A DNA stretch of 64,000 bases from the NCBI GenBank assembly GCA_030673965.1, contig JAUTCN010000004.1:78128-142127 (forward strand), read 5' to 3'. This document shows positions 52,179 through 61,609 of this stretch, piece by piece. Every line of letters starts with the position of its first letter. The stretch's first letter is position 1. Source of the DNA: Fusobacterium sp. JB019. GTDB taxonomy: Bacteria; Fusobacteriota; Fusobacteriia; Fusobacteriales; Fusobacteriaceae. Below the pieces are notes generated by a model. The model was not told the DNA's origin. It worked only from the letters and a program-made list of their open reading frames with translations, and searched no databases. Both the position numbers and the translations under genes were made by a program.

Positions 52179-53159
52179 TTAATTAGCTATAACTATAACC
52201 TTATTTTTTAATTCATCTCTTTCAATCATCTTATTTATTCCTAGTTTTTTTGCTATCTTATAAGCTGTATAATAATCTTCTTTGTTATAATTTATTTGAG
52301 TATCTGTTCCTGATATTTTAGTTTTCTTTTCTATTACACTATTATACCCATCTTTCTTTAAAGCTTTAACATATTTAGAAGCTATTTCTCCTTCTCCTTT
52401 TACTTCAACATCAAATATTTTCTTACTTTCTTTTCCTAGTACAATTACAACATTTGCTAAAGTTGGAATTGTAGCGTCTTCTTTAATCTTAAAATATCTT
52501 TCATTTACTTGCATTAAAATATCTTCTATTTTTTCTCTATGTAGATCATTTATTATGATATAGCTAAATTGACTATTAGTTTCATAATTTGCAGCATTAT
52601 ATTTTAAGCCAAAGAACGATTTTAATTTTTCTCCAGTTCTTCTTGCATGACCTGGTTTACCATTAGCATTTAAAATATCAACAACAATATTTTTGTTTTC
52701 TATTTTTTCAGATTTTTTATCTCTATATAAATCTTCAAACATAGGCTCTATACTTGAAGTTAGTATATGTCTCTTGTCATTTATCATAACCTCTGGAACA
52801 TTTCTTGCATTTTTTACTTTTAAATCCATTTCTCCATACTTAACTTTTTTATATTTATCTATCTTTTCTGGAAAAATTAAATTTATTCTTTTTAATATTT
52901 CTTCATAATTTCTAACCTTTACTAATTCTTTAAAAGAAACATCTTTATCTATTTGAATGTTAAAAGGAATTTTTATAGCTAATCTATCTTCATAAACTAA
53001 AAAAATATTATTTTTTCCAATTAAAGCGTATCTATCTAATTTTTCAGTTTCTTTATTGTCGCTTAATACATTAAAAACCAAAGTTAAAACTGCTATTACA
53101 AAAACAACTGCTCCTAATAATGTATATTTAACTCTTGATGCCTTCTTTTTAATATCCAC
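52179..53159 (-). CDS. Membrane-anchored LytR C-terminal domain protein
   Basis: A 326-residue protein with one membrane span (about 12-31) and an external part. Residues about 155-250 match the LytR_C fold: IVDILNANGKPGHARRTGEKLKSFFGL, a middle section and PTLANVVIVLG. A second, weaker copy may follow at 250-322 (GEGEIASKYVKALKKDGYNS). The LCP catalytic domain is absent. Its job is unknown; it lies between mtaB and the mreD-mrdA genes, so wall assembly is a reasonable guess. Its start overlaps mtaB by 11 bases. Confidence 0.75.
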   Translation of the reverse strand: MDIKKKASRVKYTLLGAVVFVIAVLTLVFNVLSDNKETEKLDRYALIGKNNIFLVYEDRLAIKIPFNIQIDKDVSFKELVKVRNYEEILKRINLIFPEKIDKYKKVKYGEMDLKVKNARNVPEVMINDKRHILTSSIEPMFEDLYRDKKSEKIENKNIVVDILNANGKPGHARRTGEKLKSFFGLKYNAANYETNSQFSYIIINDLHREKIEDILMQVNERYFKIKEDATIPTLANVVIVLGKESKKIFDVEVKGEGEIASKYVKALKKDGYNSVIEKKTKISGTDTQINYNKEDYYTAYKIAKKLGINKMIERDELKNKVIVIAN

Positions 53160-54453
53160 CTATTAACAACTCCTTTTCTAATTTTTCTATCTTTATCTCT
53201 AGTTCATCATTTACCTTAAGATTATTTCCACATATTTTTACTCTTAAATAATTTTCACTATATCCATAATAGAAACCATCTTCTTTTCTTTCTTCTATTA
53301 AGACATTTAATTTTTCACCAATATATTTTCTTCTAATTTTTTCTCCAAATTCTTTAACTTCTTTTTCTAAATCAGCAACCCTAAGTTTTTTATCATTAGT
53401 TTTCACTTTATTAGGATAAGTTACAGCTAATGTATTTTCTCTTTCTGAATAAGGAAATACATGAAGAGAAGAAAAGCCTATTTCTTCAATAACTTTTTTT
53501 GTGTTTTCATACATTTCATTTGTTTCTCCAGGAAACCCAACTATTACATCTGCTGTATATTCTATATTTTTAACCTCTTCCCTTAATTTAAATAATCTTT
53601 CCTTTATTAGGGATACACCATAATTTCTTTTCATCTTTCTTAAAATTTCATCATCACAAGATTGAAGAGAAATATGTAAATGAGGCATGATTTTCTTATT
53701 ATTTTTCATTATATCAATAAACCTATCAGTTATCCTGTCTGGATATACTGATCCTATTCTTATTCTTTCTATTCCTTCAACTTTAATTAAAGCTTCCAAC
53801 AAATCTTCAAAATCAATATCTTCCTTTAAGTCTTTTCCATAATCACCTAAATTAATACCAATTAAAATAATTTCTTTAAACCCTTCTTCTGCAAGCTTTT
53901 TAGCCTCTAAAATTACATTATCAAATTTTCTAGATCTACTTTTCCCTCTTCCAAATGGAATTTTACAATAAGAGCAAAAATTATTACATCCATCTTGTAT
54001 TTTTATATAAGCTCTAGACATTTCTCTAAAAGTAGAAAATTCTAATTCTTTATAATCCACATCTTCAAAAATATTTAATACTAAATTATGATGATCCCTA
54101 TTTGTATCTTGATTTATTATTAAATCTACAACTTCACTTTTATTAGTATTCCCTACAACATAATCAACTTCTTCTATTTTTAATAAATCTTCCCCATTTG
54201 TTTGGGCATAACATCCTGTTACAATAACTTTAGCGTTTGCATTTAATTTTTTTGTTCTTCTTAAAATATTTCTTGTTTTTCTATCTGCTACTGAGGTTAC
54301 TGTACAAGAATTAACTACGTAAAAATCTGCTTCCTCTGTAAATTTAACTTCTTTATAACCTTTGTTTAAAAGTTTATTTTTTATGCTTTCTGTTTCATAC
54401 TGATTTACTTTACACCCTAAAGTATAAAATGCCACTCTTTTATTTAAATTCAT
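53149..54453 (-). CDS. mtaB: tRNA t6A37 methylthiotransferase MtaB
   Basis: Converts t6A at tRNA position 37 to ms2t6A. The 434-residue protein has the N-terminal MTTase domain with cysteines in YTLGCKVNQYE, VNSCTVTS and VTGCYAQTN (first FeS cluster), the radical SAM motif CNNFCSYCKIPFGRGKSRS, and a C-terminal TRAM domain. The GxCKVNQYE motif distinguishes MtaB from MiaB and RimO. It overlaps rsmE by 14 bases. Confidence 0.94.
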   Translation of the reverse strand: MNLNKRVAFYTLGCKVNQYETESIKNKLLNKGYKEVKFTEEADFYVVNSCTVTSVADRKTRNILRRTKKLNANAKVIVTGCYAQTNGEDLLKIEEVDYVVGNTNKSEVVDLIINQDTNRDHHNLVLNIFEDVDYKELEFSTFREMSRAYIKIQDGCNNFCSYCKIPFGRGKSRSRKFDNVILEAKKLAEEGFKEIILIGINLGDYGKDLKEDIDFEDLLEALIKVEGIERIRIGSVYPDRITDRFIDIMKNNKKIMPHLHISLQSCDDEILRKMKRNYGVSLIKERLFKLREEVKNIEYTADVIVGFPGETNEMYENTKKVIEEIGFSSLHVFPYSERENTLAVTYPNKVKTNDKKLRVADLEKEVKEFGEKIRRKYIGEKLNVLIEERKEDGFYYGYSENYLRVKICGNNLKVNDELEIKIEKLEKELLIGGY

Positions 54454-55153
54454 TTATTAATATTCCTCCAACTACAATAGCAGCTGTCTCTGCTCTTAAA
54501 ATATTTCTTCCTAAAGTAACTATTTTTGAATTTTCTAATTCTTTTAAACCTTCTATTTCCTCTTCAGAAAATCCTCCTTCAGGGCCAATAATATACAATA
54601 CTTTTTTTATTTTCTTTTTCTCTTCTTTTAGTAACTCTTTCAAACTATAATTTTCTTCATTTTCATAAGGAACTATAACTAAATCATAATTTTCATAAGA
54701 AATATCCTTTAGTTTTGTTATTTCATCTATGTCTAAAAAATTAACTCTTTGACATTGCTTTATTGCTTCTTTGGAAACAACATCCCATTTTTCTTTTTTT
54801 TCTTTCAACTTAACTATAGTTCTTTTTGTCTCTAAGGGTAATATTTTATCAATACCTATCTCTGTTAATTTTTGTATAACTAATTCCATTCTATCATTTT
54901 TTATTATAGAAATTCCTGCCTCTACTTTAATCTCATCTTTTTCTATCTCTTTTTCTGATAAAATTTTTAATTTTATTTCTTTTTTTTCAAGAAGCTGAAC
55001 ACTACAAAAATATTCTTTTTCTCCATCCACAGCTCTTACTTCATCCTTTTCTTTTATTCTAAAGGAATTTTTTAAATGATTGATATCTTTTTTATCTTTT
55101 ACTATAATTTCTCCTGAAAAAATATTCTCTTTTCCTATTACAACTGTTATCAT
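54440..55153 (-). CDS. rsmE: 16S rRNA m3U1498 methyltransferase RsmE
   Basis: A 237-residue SPOUT methyltransferase. The N-terminal PUA-like part (HLKNSFRIKEKDEVRAVDG) precedes the knot domain with QKLTEIGIDKILPLETKRT, IGPEGGFSEEEIEGL and LGRNILRAETAAI, all diagnostic. In many genomes RsmE is next to prmA; here it follows the Rrf2 regulator by 9 bases. Confidence 0.94.
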   Translation of the reverse strand: MITVVIGKENIFSGEIIVKDKKDINHLKNSFRIKEKDEVRAVDGEKEYFCSVQLLEKKEIKLKILSEKEIEKDEIKVEAGISIIKNDRMELVIQKLTEIGIDKILPLETKRTIVKLKEKKEKWDVVSKEAIKQCQRVNFLDIDEITKLKDISYENYDLVIVPYENEENYSLKELLKEEKKKIKKVLYIIGPEGGFSEEEIEGLKELENSKIVTLGRNILRAETAAIVVGGILINEFK

Positions 55154-55162
55154 TAATTTCTC

Positions 55163-55585
55163 CTAAATTATACTTCTATTTTCTATAATATCTTTAATTG
55201 TATAAGCTTCTAAGATTTCTTTCATTTTATCATCTAATTTTTTCCAAATACAACTACAATCTTTTTCAACACATTCTGTAGATCTTTTAAATTGGTAAGC
55301 TTCGTTACAATTTATAATCATAGGATCCTCATCTAAAATCACATAAATTTCATATAAAGTTACTTTTTCTGGTTCTACTATAAGTTTGTATCCTCCGCTT
55401 GGTCCTCTTTTTCCTTCTATTATTTTTTTATTTTTCAATCTATATAAAATTTGTTCTAAATATTGAATAGAAATATTTTCTTTTTCTGAAATCTCTTTTA
55501 TTCTTACCATTCTATCCTTGGAAGTTTCTGTAGCTATATAAGCTAAAGCTTTAAACCCATACTTAACTTTTTTACTTATTTTCAT
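55163..55585 (-). CDS. Rrf2-family regulator with four cysteines
   Basis: A 140-residue winged-helix protein beginning MKISKKVKYGFKALAYIA, with the family RGPSGGYKL wing (about 60-68). Cys93, Cys105, Cys110 and Cys112 lie in the effector loop at roughly the IscR cluster positions, so it may bind an iron-sulfur cluster, though the spacing (11, 4, 1) differs from E. coli IscR. No isc or suf genes adjoin. It starts 3 bases after ruvB. Confidence 0.86.
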   Translation of the reverse strand: MKISKKVKYGFKALAYIATETSKDRMVRIKEISEKENISIQYLEQILYRLKNKKIIEGKRGPSGGYKLIVEPEKVTLYEIYVILDEDPMIINCNEAYQFKRSTECVEKDCSCIWKKLDDKMKEILEAYTIKDIIENRSII

Positions 55586-55588
55586 TAT

Positions 55589-56581
55589 TTACTCCTTAAC
55601 TTCAAAATGTTCTCTAGCTTTTTCAGTAATCATTCTTCCCCTTGGAGTCCTTTTAATATATCCTTTTTTAACTAAATAAGGTTCGTAGACTTCTTCTATA
55701 GTTCTCTTATCTTCACCCAACATTAAGGATAAGGTCTCGACACCTACTGGCCCACCATTATAATTTTTTATAATTGATATAATTATTCCCCTATCTAATT
55801 CATCTAATCCATCTTCATCTACTCCTAATAATTTAAGAGTTTCTAAAACTATTCTTTTAGTTATTATTCCATTTCCTCTAATCTCAGCATAATCTCTTAC
55901 TCTTTTCAAAAATCTATTAGCTATTCTTGGAGTTCCCCTGCTTCTTTTAGCAATTTCACTTGCACCTTCTTTATCTATAGAAACTTCCAATACTTTAGCT
56001 CCTCTTATAATAATCTCCATTAATTCTAAATTATTATAATATTCCATTCTATGAGTAACACCAAATCTATCTCTAAGAGGAGAGCTCAATAGTCCAACTC
56101 TTGTTGTAGCTCCAATAAGAGTAAACTTAGGTAACTCTATTCTTATAGATCTTGCTGCTGGTCCTTTCCCTATTATTATATCTAATTCTCCGTCTTCCAT
56201 AGCTGGATATAGTATCTCTTCTACTGAAGTATTCAATCTATGAATTTCATCTATAAACAAAATATCATTTTCTTCTAAAGACGTTAAAATAGCTGCCAAA
56301 TCCCCAGCTTTATCTAACACTGGTCCTGAAGTTATTTTTAGACTTACATCCATTTCATTTGCAATAACTCCAGCAAGAGTTGTTTTCCCAAGACCTGGTG
56401 GTCCATATAATAAAATATGATCCATACAACTCTCTCTTCTTTTAGCAGCTTCTATAAAAATTTGCATCTTTTCTTTTAATTTAGATTGCCCTATATATTC
56501 ATAAAATCTTTTAGGTCTAAGACTCTTTTGGATATCTGTTTCACTAAATATTTCTTTTTCTGTAACTATTCTATCATCCAA
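55589..56581 (-). CDS. ruvB: Holliday junction helicase RuvB
   Basis: The AAA+ motor of branch migration. In 330 residues it shows [13 protein letters not shown], Walker [13 protein letters not shown] (about 59-70), Walker [11 protein letters not shown], sensor [18 protein letters not shown] with the Arg finger, and C-terminal winged helix [11 protein letters not shown]. ruvA and ruvC are not adjacent. It follows the DUF445 gene by 15 bases. Confidence 0.97.
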   Translation of the reverse strand: MDDRIVTEKEIFSETDIQKSLRPKRFYEYIGQSKLKEKMQIFIEAAKRRESCMDHILLYGPPGLGKTTLAGVIANEMDVSLKITSGPVLDKAGDLAAILTSLEENDILFIDEIHRLNTSVEEILYPAMEDGELDIIIGKGPAARSIRIELPKFTLIGATTRVGLLSSPLRDRFGVTHRMEYYNNLELMEIIIRGAKVLEVSIDKEGASEIAKRSRGTPRIANRFLKRVRDYAEIRGNGIITKRIVLETLKLLGVDEDGLDELDRGIIISIIKNYNGGPVGVETLSLMLGEDKRTIEEVYEPYLVKKGYIKRTPRGRMITEKAREHFEVKE

Positions 56582-56596
56582 AACTATTCTCCTTAA

Positions 56597-57211
56597 TTAC
56601 ATAAAACTAATTAACATAAACTGAACAGCACCTATAATAGCTCCTAATATCGCACCTATAATTTCAATATGTTTTAATTCTTTCTTAGCAAGATCACATA
56701 TTATTTTCTCTATCTTTTCTAGTGAAAAAGCATCCACTTTTTCTATAACTATTTCTTTAATATCAACACTTTCTTGTAAATAGTTAATGAATACTTTTAT
56801 CATCTCATCTTTGTTTCCAAGTATACTATTTTTTATAGCTCCTTTTATTTTTTCTAAGATACTATCGTTTAAAAATAATGCTGCCATAGGAAATAAACTT
56901 AAAATTTCTTCCTTTAGTTTATCCTTTAAAACCTTATCTATTAATTCTCCTATTTTTTCTTCAATGTCTTCACTAGATATTTTAGAAGTTATATCTTCTA
57001 AAGAAAGTAATTCTTTCTCTACTACTTCTGCTATTCCTTGTCCTATTTCATGTTTTCTTTTAGGCAATAAACCTTGTATTTTAAATAATCCTAAATTTAT
57101 TTCTTTATATGGTCTAAATAACATTTTTATAGCAATATAGTTTGTTGTCCATCCAATTAATGATCCTACAATAATTAAAATAATTCCTTTTAAAACTAAA
57201 TCTTGATTCAT
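56597..57211 (-). CDS. DUF445 family membrane protein
   Basis: A 204-residue protein with an N-terminal span (about 7-25), the DUF445 signature WTTNYIAIKMLFRPYKE, and a C-terminal span (about 183-202, GAILGAIIGAVQF). The middle is an amphipathic helical region (about 60-175). Members resemble B. subtilis YheB; function is unknown. It is the first gene of the long minus-strand series, with the promoter at 57253-57281 before it. Confidence 0.85.
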   Translation of the reverse strand: MNQDLVLKGIILIIVGSLIGWTTNYIAIKMLFRPYKEINLGLFKIQGLLPKRKHEIGQGIAEVVEKELLSLEDITSKISSEDIEEKIGELIDKVLKDKLKEEILSLFPMAALFLNDSILEKIKGAIKNSILGNKDEMIKVFINYLQESVDIKEIVIEKVDAFSLEKIEKIICDLAKKELKHIEIIGAILGAIIGAVQFMLISFM

Positions 57212-57252
57212 TTTTCTGTTTCTCCTAGTATTCTCTTTATTTTTTATAAACT

Positions 57253-57281
57253 ATTATACCATTTAAGTCTTATTTTTTAAA
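57253..57281 (-). promoter_or_regulatory. Promoter of the DUF445-ruvB series
   Basis: Minus-strand extended -10 TGGTATAAT (57253-57261) with weak -35 TTTAAA 17 bases upstream. Genes from here down to nadE run head to tail, mostly with gaps under 40 bases or overlaps. Confidence 0.6.
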
Positions 57282-57291
57282 GCTTTTTATA

Positions 57292-58761
57292 TTAATAGTT
57301 TCTTTCAAATTCCAATATCTTTTTTTCTAATTCTAGTTGCATTTTTAACTTTTTATTAGAAAAAACTAATTTATTATTTTCTATCATTTCCTTTTCTAAC
57401 TCTTTTATTGTTTTTATTCCATTAAACTCTGGTCTTAATTTCTCATAATCTCCATTCAAATATAAGCTTTCTCCTTCTAAAAAGGAAAATTCTAAAGTAT
57501 TTCTTATCAAATTTTTTAATTCTTCATAACTAATATCATATCTTTTTATCGCTTTCAAATATTCTATTACTATATTCCCTCTACTCACAGCTTCATCATC
57601 TGTACAAATAACTAAAGGTACCCCATATTTTCTGTATAAGTTAAAGGGATGCTCTTCCCCTTTAACACCTAATATTATTTCATTACTTGTTAAGCATATT
57701 TCAACTGGAATTTTGTTTTCCTTCATAACATTCAACGTTTCAAAACTTTCCCATTGAATACTTACTCCATGACCTATTCTTTTAGTTATTACTTTTCCCC
57801 TTTTATTTTTTTCTTTCTCTAAATAAAGTGTGCTAATTATTCTATCACTCATATTTTCCAAAGATTCTCTTTCTATTGTCAATTCTCCAGCATGAATAGA
57901 TAAATTTATTTTTTTATTTGGATATTTTTCTTTAAAATACAGATATAAATATTTTAAAATTTTCATATGAGTCTCAAAATTTCTTCTTGATTCTAAAGAA
58001 TCTTCTACTTCAACTACATTTACCCCTACAATTCTTGAATCTAAACATGAACTTAAAATAAATAAAAAAGCTTCTGAAAAGAAAGTTTCCAAATCAGCTG
58101 TCATTCTTCTTAAATAAGGCATATAGCCAACTTCTATATTCTTCAATCCATTTTCATACAAGTAATCTTCTCTTCTATCTAAAAAGTTTTTAAGTTCTAG
58201 CTTGTTCTCGTTTGTTATATTTTTTTCTAAAATTCCACAATATTCATTCATTTTTTCTAAATCAAATTCATTTTTAAGTTTAAGAGAATTTTGAAATTTT
58301 TCAATTAATTCTTCAGGAACACAGTCTGATATCATTTCAACATAACTCATATTTTCCAAATGATTTCTCTTTAAAATCTCTAGAATTAATTCCTCTTCTT
58401 TAACTTTAGAACTTAAAACATTTAAAAAAGTACTAAAAAAATGATTCGCTCCATTTTTTTTATTCTTTAATCCTCTCATACTGTAATTAGCAAAATAGTC
58501 TTCTAGATTTTCTTTTTCTAGAATTTTAATCGTTTTTATATTTCCATTTTTATCAGATTTTTCATATTCTTTTTCAGTTAAAAATTTATGAGTTCTTAAA
58601 TCGTAATAATTATTATTTAAAATAGCTTTTTCATAAAGATGTTCGGAATAACCACCGCCTAAAGAATGATTATGTAAATCTCCTCCTTTTGGCATAGCTT
58701 TTAAAAACATAATAAGTTCAGGTATATTTTTCTTTATTTCTTCAAATTTTTCATTATTCAC
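57292..58761 (-). CDS. Adenosine deaminase-like protein (ADGF/ADA type)
   Basis: A 489-residue metal-dependent deaminase. The GTG at 58761 has GAGGGGG before it; a TTG 15 bases earlier overlaps that site. The metal and catalytic residues of the adenosine/AMP deaminase superfamily are visible: GGDLHNHSLGG (first His pair), SIHAGE, RIGHG and CTDDEAVSR (Asp pair). It is about 150 residues longer than classical adenosine deaminase, with an N-terminal extension as in ADGF-like proteins, but with no signal peptide, so it should be cytoplasmic. The substrate (adenosine, methylthioadenosine or other) is unproven. TGATATAAT at 58792-58800 is its likely -10. Confidence 0.83.
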   Translation of the reverse strand: MNNEKFEEIKKNIPELIMFLKAMPKGGDLHNHSLGGGYSEHLYEKAILNNNYYDLRTHKFLTEKEYEKSDKNGNIKTIKILEKENLEDYFANYSMRGLKNKKNGANHFFSTFLNVLSSKVKEEELILEILKRNHLENMSYVEMISDCVPEELIEKFQNSLKLKNEFDLEKMNEYCGILEKNITNENKLELKNFLDRREDYLYENGLKNIEVGYMPYLRRMTADLETFFSEAFLFILSSCLDSRIVGVNVVEVEDSLESRRNFETHMKILKYLYLYFKEKYPNKKINLSIHAGELTIERESLENMSDRIISTLYLEKEKNKRGKVITKRIGHGVSIQWESFETLNVMKENKIPVEICLTSNEIILGVKGEEHPFNLYRKYGVPLVICTDDEAVSRGNIVIEYLKAIKRYDISYEELKNLIRNTLEFSFLEGESLYLNGDYEKLRPEFNGIKTIKELEKEMIENNKLVFSNKKLKMQLELEKKILEFERNY

Positions 58762-58822
58762 AGAATACCCCCTCAATATTTTTATATTTTTATTATATCA
58801 TAAATTATTTTTTATGTTTTAT

Positions 58823-58851
58823 AAAAAAAACCTCGCTAAGATTTAGCGAGG
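58823..58851 (-). terminator. Terminator after rpsA
   Basis: CCTCGCTAA and TTAGCGAGG, nine base pairs with a three-base loop, followed on the minus strand by eight T residues. It lies 20 bases after the rpsA stop and ends the ptsI-ptsH-ispH-rpsA unit. Confidence 0.92.
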
Positions 58852-58870
58852 CAATTTATTTACTGTAGAT

Positions 58871-60463
58871 TTATTCTCCTGCAGTACCATATTTTTCGAT
58901 TAATTCTCTTTGTTCTCTTTTTTCTGAATCTAATTCATAAGCTTTTATAGATATCTTTATTTTTTGTCTTTCAGTATCAATTTCAATTATTTTACCTGTA
59001 ATCATATCTCCAACTTTGAAAGTTTCTTTTAAATCTTTTATGTAATCTCTAGAAACTAATTGAGTTGGTATAAATCCATCTATTCCTTCTTCTAATTTTA
59101 CAAATAATCCAAAGTCTTGAATATTTTTTATTTCTTTTTCAACAACGTCTCCAACTTTATAATTTTCCATAACTGTTTCCCATGGACTTTTTTCTAAAAC
59201 TTTGATACTTCCTTTTATTTTCTTAGCTTCAAGATCTAATTCGATAACTTCACATTCAACTTCTTGACCTTTTTCAAATTTCTTATTTCCTACCCAACAG
59301 AAATCTGCTTGGTGAATAAATACATCTATTCCTTCTTCAACTTCTACAAAAATTCCATAAGCTTTAACTTCTGCAACTTTTCCAGTTAATCTTGTTCCTA
59401 TTTTATATTTTTCTCCTGCTGTTTCCCATGGATCCGCTGATAATTGTTTTACACCTAATTTTAATTTTCTTCCTTCTGGTTTAAATTCAAGAATTTTAAC
59501 TTTTAAAGAATCTCCTAATTTAGCAAATTCTGAAATTGCAACTTTCTTTTTATTCCAAGTAAAGTCAGAAACGTGTACTAATCCTTCTACTCCATCCATA
59601 ATTTCAACTAAAACTCCATATTGTAATGTTTTAGTTACTTTACCATCAACAACATCTCCTATTTGATATTTGTCTTTTGCTGTTTCCCATGGATTTACAG
59701 TTAATGCTTTTAATGATAATTTTATATTTTTCTTTTCTTCTTCTAATTGAATAACTTTTACAGTTAATTTTTGTCCTAATTCAAATCCTTCAATTTTTTC
59801 AGCTTTTTTCCAAGAAATTTCAGAAATATGTATGAATCCTCTTAAGTGACCAAGAGTTACAACTATTCCAAATGGTAAAATTTCAGAAATTGTTCCTTCT
59901 AAAACATCTCCTAAGTTTATTTTAGCAAACTCTTCATTTCTTACTGCTACCGCTACATCTCTTCTAGAAACAGTAACTTTTTTACCTTTTCTTTCTTCTT
60001 TTAATTCTTTTATTAGTACTTCTACATCTTTTCCTAATATTTTTTGTCCATTTCTTGTTTCAGAAAGAGATTTTGGTAAGAATACTTGGTGAGAGAATAT
60101 TTCTAATATATATCCTCCTCTTACTTCCCTTACAACTCTTCCAGTTAATTTTTCTTTAGCTTCATAAGCTTCTTTTAATTTTTCCCATCCAGTTTCCATT
60201 TCAATTCTTCTTCTAGAACCAATTAAAAATTCTCCTTCTGGTGTTTCTCCAACTAACATTACTTCTATTTCATCACCAACATTATATTTTGCTACTTCTT
60301 CAGTTTTTACTCTGACTGTTGTTACTTGGCTTGGTACATCTAGATAAGTAAAGTTTCTTTCCTTACTTTCTATTGTTCCTACTACTTTTTCTCCGCTTTT
60401 CCCTTCTTCTGGAAGGTACTCCGCTAGTAGCGCCTCAAATTCGTTATAATCCATGTTTGTCAT
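58871..60463 (-). CDS. rpsA: 30S ribosomal protein S1
   Basis: A 530-residue RNA-binding protein with six S1 domains, at about 20-90, 103-170, 187-258, 271-343, 356-426 and 439-510. Domains 3 to 6 show the full S1 pattern (GDVLEGTISEILPFGIVV, GDVVDGKVTKTLQYGVLV and so on) and three are separated by a repeated NPWE/DPWE/SPWE tail. This is closer to proteobacterial S1 in domain number than to the four-domain Firmicute protein. ATG 60463 with AGGGGG is preferred. It overlaps ispH by 20 bases. Confidence 0.93.
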   Translation of the reverse strand: MTNMDYNEFEALLAEYLPEEGKSGEKVVGTIESKERNFTYLDVPSQVTTVRVKTEEVAKYNVGDEIEVMLVGETPEGEFLIGSRRRIEMETGWEKLKEAYEAKEKLTGRVVREVRGGYILEIFSHQVFLPKSLSETRNGQKILGKDVEVLIKELKEERKGKKVTVSRRDVAVAVRNEEFAKINLGDVLEGTISEILPFGIVVTLGHLRGFIHISEISWKKAEKIEGFELGQKLTVKVIQLEEEKKNIKLSLKALTVNPWETAKDKYQIGDVVDGKVTKTLQYGVLVEIMDGVEGLVHVSDFTWNKKKVAISEFAKLGDSLKVKILEFKPEGRKLKLGVKQLSADPWETAGEKYKIGTRLTGKVAEVKAYGIFVEVEEGIDVFIHQADFCWVGNKKFEKGQEVECEVIELDLEAKKIKGSIKVLEKSPWETVMENYKVGDVVEKEIKNIQDFGLFVKLEEGIDGFIPTQLVSRDYIKDLKETFKVGDMITGKIIEIDTERQKIKISIKAYELDSEKREQRELIEKYGTAGE

Positions 60464-61328
60464 CAAAATTCCCCCTTATGTCTTTTTCTATCTCTAATAT
60501 TACTTTTTCCGGTGTTGATGCTCCTGCTGTTATTCCTATATTCTTAATATTTTGCAACCATTTTCTATTTAACTCACTTTTATTTTGTATTAAATAACTT
60601 TTATTATTAATACTTTTAGACAAATTATATAGTTTTTTCGTATTTGAACTAGCTAAATCTCCTACTATTAAAACTACATCTACTTCTTTAGCTAATTTTT
60701 CAACAGCTATTTGTCTTTCGTAAGTTGCTCCACATATTTTACTAAAAATTTCTATATTTTCATAGTTATTTTCTATATTTTTTTTAATTTGGAAAAATAT
60801 CTCTTTATTTAAGGTAGTTTGAGTTAACAAACAATATTTTTTATTTTTCTCTACTTCAAAGTCTAAGAACTCATCATAATTAGCTAATACCTTTACATTT
60901 CTGCCAAAAGATACAATTCCTTTTACCTCTGGATGATTCTTATCTCCTATAAATAAAATTTCTTTTCCATTTTTTCCAGCTTCTATTAATGTTTCTCTTA
61001 TTTTTTTAACAAAAATACAAGTTGCATCAATAATTTTAATTTCACTTCTCTTTAGTATATCATAAATTTCCTCTGTTGTCCCGTGTGCTCTTATAATTAT
61101 TAAATCTTTTTTTTCAAATTTTATTTTACCTGAAATTAAATCCTCTTCTGAAACAGTTATAAATCCTTTTTTTTCCATATCTTCAACTACATTTTTATTG
61201 TGTACCAACATCCCTAAAATATAGGCTTTGTTATAATCTTTTTCTGTTTTTATAACACTTTCACATAAATTAATTGCTCCTGCAACCCCAAAACAAAAAC
61301 CCATTTTTTCAGCTCTTATTATTTTCAC
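60444..61328 (-). CDS. ispH: 4-hydroxy-3-methylbut-2-enyl diphosphate reductase
   Basis: The last step of the MEP isoprenoid pathway, an iron-sulfur reductase. The 294-residue protein has the three cluster cysteines: AEKMGFCFGV (Cys12), DATCIFVKK and SKICGATYERQ. The motifs RAHGTTEEI, GDKNHPEVKG and GITAGASTPE complete the family set. The stop lies within rpsA; adjacent or fused ispH-rpsA is known in several anaerobe lineages, and here they are two overlapping frames. It starts at the ptsH stop. Confidence 0.95.
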   Translation of the reverse strand: MKIIRAEKMGFCFGVAGAINLCESVIKTEKDYNKAYILGMLVHNKNVVEDMEKKGFITVSEEDLISGKIKFEKKDLIIIRAHGTTEEIYDILKRSEIKIIDATCIFVKKIRETLIEAGKNGKEILFIGDKNHPEVKGIVSFGRNVKVLANYDEFLDFEVEKNKKYCLLTQTTLNKEIFFQIKKNIENNYENIEIFSKICGATYERQIAVEKLAKEVDVVLIVGDLASSNTKKLYNLSKSINNKSYLIQNKSELNRKWLQNIKNIGITAGASTPEKVILEIEKDIRGNFDDKHGL

Positions 61329-61597
61329 TATTCTTCACCAAATTTTTCCACTTCAATTAAATTTTTCAAAGCTTCTAACATTTCTAATTCATCACTTCCA
61401 TCAGCTTCAAGTTCTAATTTTCTTCCTTGCTCTGCTGCTAAAAGCATTAACCCCATAATACTTTTCCCATTTATTTCTTCATCATCATATCTCACTAATA
61501 TTTCAGAATCAAATTTAGTAGCTATTTGAACAAACAACGATGAAGGTCTTGCATGTAAACCTGCTTTATTTTTTATTTCAACTTCTATTTTTTTCAT
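61328..61597 (-). CDS. ptsH: Phosphocarrier protein HPr
   Basis: Relays phosphate from EI to the sugar-specific EII proteins. In 89 residues, the phosphorylation site His15 lies in AGLHARPSS and the regulatory Ser46 in NGKSIMGLM; whether Ser46 is used depends on HPr kinase, not seen in this window. It starts 12 bases after ptsI and its stop overlaps the ispH start by one base. Confidence 0.96.
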   Translation of the reverse strand: MKKIEVEIKNKAGLHARPSSLFVQIATKFDSEILVRYDDEEINGKSIMGLMLLAAEQGRKLELEADGSDELEMLEALKNLIEVEKFGEE

Positions 61598-61609
61598 TGT
61601 TTACCATCC

